Of a stretch of 64,000 nucleotides of DNA, positions 59,319-64,000 are shown in pieces. Origin of the DNA: Rhizobium sp. NLR16a (GTDB taxonomy: Bacteria; Pseudomonadota; Alphaproteobacteria; Rhizobiales; Rhizobiaceae); the NCBI RefSeq assembly GCF_017948245.1, contig NZ_CP072865.1:707501-771500 (forward strand), given 5' to 3'. The notes below the pieces were generated by a model. The model was not told where the DNA came from. It searched no databases and was given only the letters and a program-made list of their open reading frames with translations. The position numbers and the translations under genes are program-made. The first letter of the stretch is position 1. Each line of letters starts with the position of its first letter.

Positions 59319-60977
59319 GTGCGCTTTGCACCTGGTTGGCATTTTAAGCATCTGTTTTCTCTGGCAGTACTTGTTGTTCTTTTGTTGAACTTGTCGCTCG
59401 GTGCCGCGCCTTCGCAGGCGGCTGGGCAGAAGAAGCAGGCAGGGCAACCCCCGATGCGTTTCATCATCGTGCGCAGCCTCCTCTGCATGGAAGACTGTCC
59501 TGAATGGATATCGGCGGAGGGCCGCATAACCTCCGATACTCCCACCCAGCTTAGGAAAGTTCTGAAGAAAATCGGGGACAGGAAACTGCCTGTCGTCTTC
59601 CAGTCGGAAGGCGGTGAGGTGGATGCTGCCTATGCGATGGGCCGGATGATCCGCAAGGCAGGCCTGGAAACAGCTATCGGGGGGACGCGACTGAAGGATT
59701 GCCCGGAGGATGATGCGCGCTGCGCTGCGGCTATCGCCAAGGATGGCAGCTCGGTCGGCGTCACCTATTCGGATGGTGCATACTGCTTTTCTGCGTGTCC
59801 CCTGGCCTTCGCCGGCGGCATCTCGCGCGTCTCGTCGCAATGGGCCTTCATCGGCGTCCACCAGATCACGACCGTCTACAACAGGGTGCGTATCTCCTAT
59901 CGCATCGAATATAAGATCGTGAACGGCAAGAAGGCGGAAATTTCGCGCAAGGAGGTTGGACGCAAGGCGGCGGGACAGAGCAGCTCCACCAAGCTCGGCA
60001 AGAAGGCCACTGCTGCCCTGAAGACCTATTTGAAGGAGATGGGCGTCAGCGGTGATCTGATCGCTTTGATGATGAGTACGGCTCCTGATCGCATCACGAT
60101 CGTACCGCCCGCAGATGCACTTCGCATGGGTCTGAACACCGACATGCTGGCTTACAATGAGTGGCCGGGAATGCCGCTCTGCGGGCCGGGTGCAGCCACT
60201 GATGCCGTCTGCCACGGCCATTCGGCGGTCGAAGCGGCTGAGGCGCCCGGGCAGGCTGCAGTCGCAGACACAAGCGAGAAACTGCCGACAACCCAGCCGA
60301 TGGACTTTCTCCTGATGCATCACGGCAATTGTCAGGAGGAGTGCACGCAGTGGATTTCTGCGGAAGGAGACATCACTCCCGATACCCCGGCCCGGCTGAA
60401 GGCGATCTTGAAGCCGCTCGGCGAAAGAAAGCTGCCGATCGTGCTTCAGTCCAATGGCGGGGACATGGATGCGGCTTTCGCAATGGGACGCATCATCCGT
60501 GCTGCAGGTCTGGAGACCTCGGTTGGCAGAACACGGTTGCCGAACTGCCCGACCCTAAATCCGCGTTGCAAGGCGAGCATGGCCAAAAGCGGGTCGACCG
60601 AGGGGGAGGTCTCCGCCGGCGGTGCATACTGCCTTTCGACCTGTGCTCTCGTCTTGATGAGCGGAACGCCGCGGATTGTCGGATATTCCGATATCGGCCT
60701 TGTGAGACCCACGACGGCTGAATCTACGAAATTCTTCGCCTATTTCGAAGAGATGGGTGTCAATGCCGAGTCTTTCGAGGCGATGATGATCGCGACCTCG
60801 ATTGAGCGAAAAGAAATCCCTCGTGCGCAGGCGCTCGAGCTTGGCATCGTCAATGGCATCATCCCTTATGGTGATGAGCCCGGCGATCGCCTGTGTGGAC
60901 CCGATGCCAAGGAAAGTCTTCGATGCCCCAGAAAAGCTGAGGCAGAGATCGTTCCTGTTGCTGGGGCCTCGAATTGA
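59319..60977 (+). CDS. Periplasmic protein with two tandem ClpP-like domains
   Basis: 552 residues from a GTG at 59319 with GAGGCG upstream. A signal peptide ('LFSLAVLVVLLLNLSLGAAP') is followed by two repeats of about 210-250 residues. Each has 'WISAEG' (residues 63-68 and 345-350), 'LP(V/I)V(F/L)QS(E/N)GG', 'DAA(Y/F)AMGR', and a serine in a Cys-bracketed motif ('CFSAC' Ser158; 'CLSTC' Ser440). The fold pattern is ClpP/SppA-like, with the Ser where the nucleophile should be. No transmembrane anchor beyond the signal is seen. Whether it is a protease or a binding protein is not known. Confidence 0.75.
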   Translation: MRFAPGWHFKHLFSLAVLVVLLLNLSLGAAPSQAAGQKKQAGQPPMRFIIVRSLLCMEDCPEWISAEGRITSDTPTQLRKVLKKIGDRKLPVVFQSEGGEVDAAYAMGRMIRKAGLETAIGGTRLKDCPEDDARCAAAIAKDGSSVGVTYSDGAYCFSACPLAFAGGISRVSSQWAFIGVHQITTVYNRVRISYRIEYKIVNGKKAEISRKEVGRKAAGQSSSTKLGKKATAALKTYLKEMGVSGDLIALMMSTAPDRITIVPPADALRMGLNTDMLAYNEWPGMPLCGPGAATDAVCHGHSAVEAAEAPGQAAVADTSEKLPTTQPMDFLLMHHGNCQEECTQWISAEGDITPDTPARLKAILKPLGERKLPIVLQSNGGDMDAAFAMGRIIRAAGLETSVGRTRLPNCPTLNPRCKASMAKSGSTEGEVSAGGAYCLSTCALVLMSGTPRIVGYSDIGLVRPTTAESTKFFAYFEEMGVNAESFEAMMIATSIERKEIPRAQALELGIVNGIIPYGDEPGDRLCGPDAKESLRCPRKAEAEIVPVAGASN

Positions 60978-61043
60978 CGCGGAAGGGAACGCCATGACAG
61001 CGGTTTGCCCACGCACTGACGTGACAACCAGTTCGTCGTCCCT

Positions 61044-61574
61044 CTATCCCTTGTCCTTCAAATCGTTCTTCGATGTCACGCTCATGAGCTTCTCGAGGAA
61101 GCCGAGCATGACGGCCGAGGCGACGAAGGCGAGGTGCATCAGAGTCAGCCACATGATCTTGCCGTCGTCGTATTTGTCGGCATTGAGAAAGACCTGCAGC
61201 AAGTGGATGGAGGAGATGGCGACGATCGAGGAGGCGACCTTGATCTTGAGGCTACCTGAATCGAGCTTGCCAAGGAAGGAAACCTCGTTGTCCGCATCGC
61301 TGGCCTCGTCGAAACGGCTGACGAAATTCTCGTAGCCTGAAATCATCACCATGACGATCAGACTGGCGACGAGGGCGGCATCGATTAGGCCGAGCATGGC
61401 AAGGATCATTTCCGCCTCGTCGAGCACGAAAACATCGGCGGCGATTTTCAGGAACTTGTAGCCGAAGGAAACGGCATAGACGGCGAGCGCCGCCACCAGG
61501 CCGATATAGAAGGCGACCAGGATCCAGCGGCTCGACAGGATGATGCGCTCGATGATGAGTTCCAGTGCTTTCAT
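61044..61574 (-). CDS. YqhA/TIGR00645 family inner-membrane protein
   Basis: 176 residues with four hydrophobic segments: 'ILVAFYIGLVAALAVYAVSF', 'MILAMLGLIDAALVASLIVM', and two more near residues 115-135 and 140-160. The opening 'ELIIERIILSSRWILVAFYI' and 'GYENFVSRFDEASDADN' are the family signature (UPF0114). Function unknown. It lies convergent to the ClpP-like gene and divergent from fhs. Confidence 0.85.
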   Translation of the reverse strand: MKALELIIERIILSSRWILVAFYIGLVAALAVYAVSFGYKFLKIAADVFVLDEAEMILAMLGLIDAALVASLIVMVMISGYENFVSRFDEASDADNEVSFLGKLDSGSLKIKVASSIVAISSIHLLQVFLNADKYDDGKIMWLTLMHLAFVASAVMLGFLEKLMSVTSKNDLKDKG

Positions 61575-61732
61575 GTCTTTACCTTAAGAAGCCGCGATCG
61601 TTGAGCGCCACATAATGATCCAGCAGGGCGGTCGCAAGGCGAGCGCTATTCACAGCATGCCGATATTTCGATATCCCAGTGGCGAGGACAAGCGCTTTCG
61701 CGCCCGCGAAAGGCCGGGACGGAGGAGCATCC

Positions 61733-63412
61733 ATGCCATCAATCAAATCCGATATCGAAATCGCGCGCGCCGCGGCCAAGAGGCCGATCTTCGATATTGG
61801 GGCAAAGCTCGGCATGGCGGCCGAGCAGCTCGTCCCCTATGGTCACGACAAGGCAAAGGTCAGCGCCGAGTTCATCGCGGCGCAGGCGGGCAAGAAGGAC
61901 GGCAAGCTGATCCTCGTCACAGCGATCAATCCGACGCCGGCCGGCGAGGGCAAGACGACGACAACAGTCGGCCTCGGCGACGGGCTGAACCGGATCGGTA
62001 AAAGGGCGATCGTCTGCATACGCGAGGCGTCGCTCGGTCCCTGCTTCGGCGTCAAGGGCGGGGCGGCCGGCGGCGGCTATGCGCAGGTCGTGCCGATGGA
62101 AGATATCAACCTGCATTTCACCGGCGATTTCCACGCGATCACCTCGGCGCACAATCTGCTGGCGGCGATGATCGACAACCACATCTACTGGGGCAATGGA
62201 GAGAATATCGACATTCGCCGCATCGCCTGGCGGCGGGTCATGGACATGAACGACCGGGCGCTAAGGAGCATGGTCTCCTCGCTCGGCGGCGTCGCCAACG
62301 GTTTTCCACGCCAGGGCGGCTTCGACATCACCGTCGCTTCCGAGGTGATGGCGATCCTCTGCCTGGCCACCGATCTGAAGGATCTGGAGCGGCGGCTCGG
62401 CGACATCATCATCGGCTACCGCTTCGACAAGACGCCGGTGCATGCGCGCGATCTGAAAGCCGACGGCGCCATGGCCGTGCTGCTCAAGGATGCGATGCAG
62501 CCGAACCTCGTGCAGACGCTGGAGAACAATCCGGCCTTCGTACATGGCGGTCCCTTCGCAAATATAGCCCATGGCTGCAATTCGGTGACGGCGACGAAGA
62601 CGGCGCTGAAGCTCGCAGATTACGTGGTGACGGAAGCGGGATTCGGAGCGGATCTCGGGGCTGAGAAATTCTTCAATATCAAATGCCGCAAGGCCGGGCT
62701 GAGGCCGGACGCGGCCGTCATCGTCGCGACCGTCAGGGCGCTGAAGATGAATGGTGGCGTCAAGAAGGAGGATCTCGGCACCGAGGATGTCGTGGCGTTG
62801 AAAAAGGGCTGCGCCAATCTTGGCCGCCACGTTGCCAATGTGCGCCGCTTCGGCGTGCCCGTGGTCGTCGCGATCAATCATTTCGTTTCGGATACCGATG
62901 CCGAGATCGCGGCGGTGAAGGAATTCGTGTCGCGGCTCGGCGCTGAAGCGATCCTCTGCCAGCACTGGGCGAAGGGTTCGGCCGGTATCGAGGAACTGGC
63001 GCATAAGGTGGTGGAACTGGCCGAATCCGGCCAAGCGAAATTTCAGCCGCTCTACGGCGACGACATTTCGCTGTTCGAAAAGATCGAGATCGTCGCCTCG
63101 AAGATCTACCATGCCGGCGAGGTGACCGCCGACAAGGCGGTGCGCGATCAGCTGCAGACATGGGAGGAGCAGGGCTACGGCAAGCTGCCGGTCTGCATGG
63201 CGAAGACGCAATATTCCTTCTCCACCGATCCGAACCTGCGCGGCGCGCCAGAAGGCCATATAGTCTCCGTGCGGGAGGTACGGCTTTCAGCCGGCGCCGG
63301 CTTCGTCGTCGCCATCACCGGCGAAATCATGACGATGCCCGGCCTGCCGAAATCGCCCTCAGCGGAACGGATTTTTTTGAATGAGCAGGGTTATATCGAG
63401 GGGTTGTTCTGA
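61733..63412 (+). CDS. fhs: Formate--tetrahydrofolate ligase
   Basis: 559 residues from the ATG at 61733, with GGAGGAG upstream, the normal length. It makes 10-formyl-THF from formate, THF and ATP. Motifs: '[20 protein letters not shown]' (P-loop), '[20 protein letters not shown]', '[19 protein letters not shown]' and '[17 protein letters not shown]'. A stand-alone gene; folD and purU are not adjacent. The open frame before 61733 is leader sequence. Confidence 0.95.
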   Translation: MPSIKSDIEIARAAAKRPIFDIGAKLGMAAEQLVPYGHDKAKVSAEFIAAQAGKKDGKLILVTAINPTPAGEGKTTTTVGLGDGLNRIGKRAIVCIREASLGPCFGVKGGAAGGGYAQVVPMEDINLHFTGDFHAITSAHNLLAAMIDNHIYWGNGENIDIRRIAWRRVMDMNDRALRSMVSSLGGVANGFPRQGGFDITVASEVMAILCLATDLKDLERRLGDIIIGYRFDKTPVHARDLKADGAMAVLLKDAMQPNLVQTLENNPAFVHGGPFANIAHGCNSVTATKTALKLADYVVTEAGFGADLGAEKFFNIKCRKAGLRPDAAVIVATVRALKMNGGVKKEDLGTEDVVALKKGCANLGRHVANVRRFGVPVVVAINHFVSDTDAEIAAVKEFVSRLGAEAILCQHWAKGSAGIEELAHKVVELAESGQAKFQPLYGDDISLFEKIEIVASKIYHAGEVTADKAVRDQLQTWEEQGYGKLPVCMAKTQYSFSTDPNLRGAPEGHIVSVREVRLSAGAGFVVAITGEIMTMPGLPKSPSAERIFLNEQGYIEGLF

Positions 63413-63456
63413 TCAGGCGTGGTGAAGGGACGGGATGCGGCCTCTCGATCCTCTCT

Positions 63457-63472
63457 TCTCCCCGAGGGGAGA
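63457..63472. repeat. Short palindrome after fhs, RIME-like fragment
   Basis: TCTCCCC-GA-GGGGAGA is a perfect 7-bp inverted repeat in the 129-base gap after fhs. The words around it (CTCTTCTCCCCGAGGGGAGA) resemble the core of the RIME-like element at 28164. No T tract follows. Confidence 0.5.
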
Positions 63473-63541
63473 CGGGAATATGCCGCACCGTCTCCGTTCC
63501 CCGCCAGTTCTTGTTTGATGATGGGGTCCTGACCTTCGACG

Positions 63542-64000
63542 TTAATGACAATAACGATAGCCGCCCTTCCTTTCGATGATGTCGAGATGGAAATGGGTTT
63601 CGTGGGCCGCGTCGCTTTCGGGGTCGAGTACGGTCGTGAAATAGAGGCAGCCGGCGGCGCTGACGGCGCGTTGGAAGGCACCGGTCAGCGTTGGGTCCTC
63701 GCGACGGGAGCGGACGGCGACATCCTCGCCCTTTTCGAAATGGAAGCTGGCAATATCGATGGCGTTGCCGCGGGCATGCTCGGAGATCTTGCCTGTTTCG
63801 GCGCCATTGCGCAGGCGGCACATATAGGCGGTAGCCTGGTTGACGACAGTGATGCGACCCTGCTCCGGCAGGGCGGCGGAAGCGGCAGGGATGACGCTCT
63901 CCTTCATCCAGCGGGCAAGTGCGAGTGCCGCCGGGCAGCGGATCGTTGCCTCCGGTTTGACGGCGATACCGGGCAGAGCCTCCGAGACGATGATCGGTTT
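63542..64000 (-). CDS. Extensin-like C-terminal domain protein, partial (5' end outside window)
   Basis: The frame enters from beyond base 64000 and ends at 63542, giving about 152 visible residues. The DUF/extensin-like_C pattern is clear: 'ATIRCPAALALARWMKESVI', 'YMCRLRNGAETGKISEHARG', 'NAIDIASFHFEKGED' (metal-binding His/Asp) and 'HETHFHLDIIERKGGYRYCH'. The HxH and Asp residues suggest a peptidase-like zinc fold related to D,D-carboxypeptidases, acting on the cell wall. A start at 63907 would give only a truncated product. Confidence 0.85.
   Translation of the reverse strand, partial: KPIIVSEALPGIAVKPEATIRCPAALALARWMKESVIPAASAALPEQGRITVVNQATAYMCRLRNGAETGKISEHARGNAIDIASFHFEKGEDVAVRSRREDPTLTGAFQRAVSAAGCLYFTTVLDPESDAAHETHFHLDIIERKGGYRYCH

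Noticed and set aside
1..64000. CRISPR arrays, tRNA/rRNA genes, complete IS elements or prophage
   Set aside because: No regularly spaced repeats, cloverleaf or CCA-type sequences, or complete transposase/integrase genes were found by reading; the TnpB-like domain is the only transposon-related sequence.

Overview
The window is high-GC, densely coded DNA from a fast-growing rhizobium, most likely a Rhizobium leguminosarum/etli-type chromosome. The case rests on gene content: bacA, the nodulation repressor nolR, glnII with a sigma-54 promoter, choXWV, adenine deaminase, the xdh-guaD-puuD purine genes and DUF2735. Several families of rhizobial intergenic repeats support it. I see no rRNA, tRNA, CRISPR array, intact IS element or prophage.

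Layout. (1) 1-2349, minus: a membrane-stress operon in which an orphan TnpB/OrfB N-terminal domain runs in frame into pspA, followed by yqiJ (broken by an amber codon) and a flotillin cut by the window edge. (2) 2519-6889: a cluster resembling E. coli ynbA/ynbC/ynbD (CDP-alcohol phosphatidyltransferase, hydrolase-methyltransferase fusion, PAP2/tyrosine-phosphatase fusion) plus a small membrane protein. (3) 6959-17682: lldD, then purine catabolism (guaD, puuD, xdhC, xdhB, xdhA) with a LysR regulator and two small genes between. Adenine deaminase at 44705-46402 completes the route from adenine and guanine to urate oxidation. (4) 17711-28132: bdhA, glpK, a DGPF/ECF42 sigma/AHSA1 module, GIY-YIG protein, LLM oxidoreductase, a second map gene, an MFS transporter and bacA. 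(5) 28403-37051: polysaccharide deacetylase, nnrU, a YfgM-like protein with der, a glycosyltransferase, glnII with DUF2735, a sugar kinase and a small exported protein. (6) 37227-50407: oppABCDF, alpha-glucosidase, ade, a branched-chain amino acid binding protein, an HD-GYP protein and an omega-aminotransferase. (7) 50650-54780: nolR, a HugZ-type protein and choXWV. (8) 55018-64000: frameshifted tdk, a helical protein plus DUF2333, a LuxR solo, a tandem ClpP-like periplasmic protein, a YqhA-like protein, fhs and a partial extensin-like gene.

Functionally the window is mostly nutrient scavenging (peptides, choline, amino acids, purines, alpha-glucosides, lactate, glycerol), nitrogen assimilation and envelope maintenance, with two symbiosis genes (bacA, nolR). 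The least explained features are the TnpB-domain/PspA continuous frame, the tandem ClpP-like protein, the ynb-like lipid cluster, a repeat family whose hairpin shows compensatory base changes, and two genes broken by single-base events (yqiJ, tdk).
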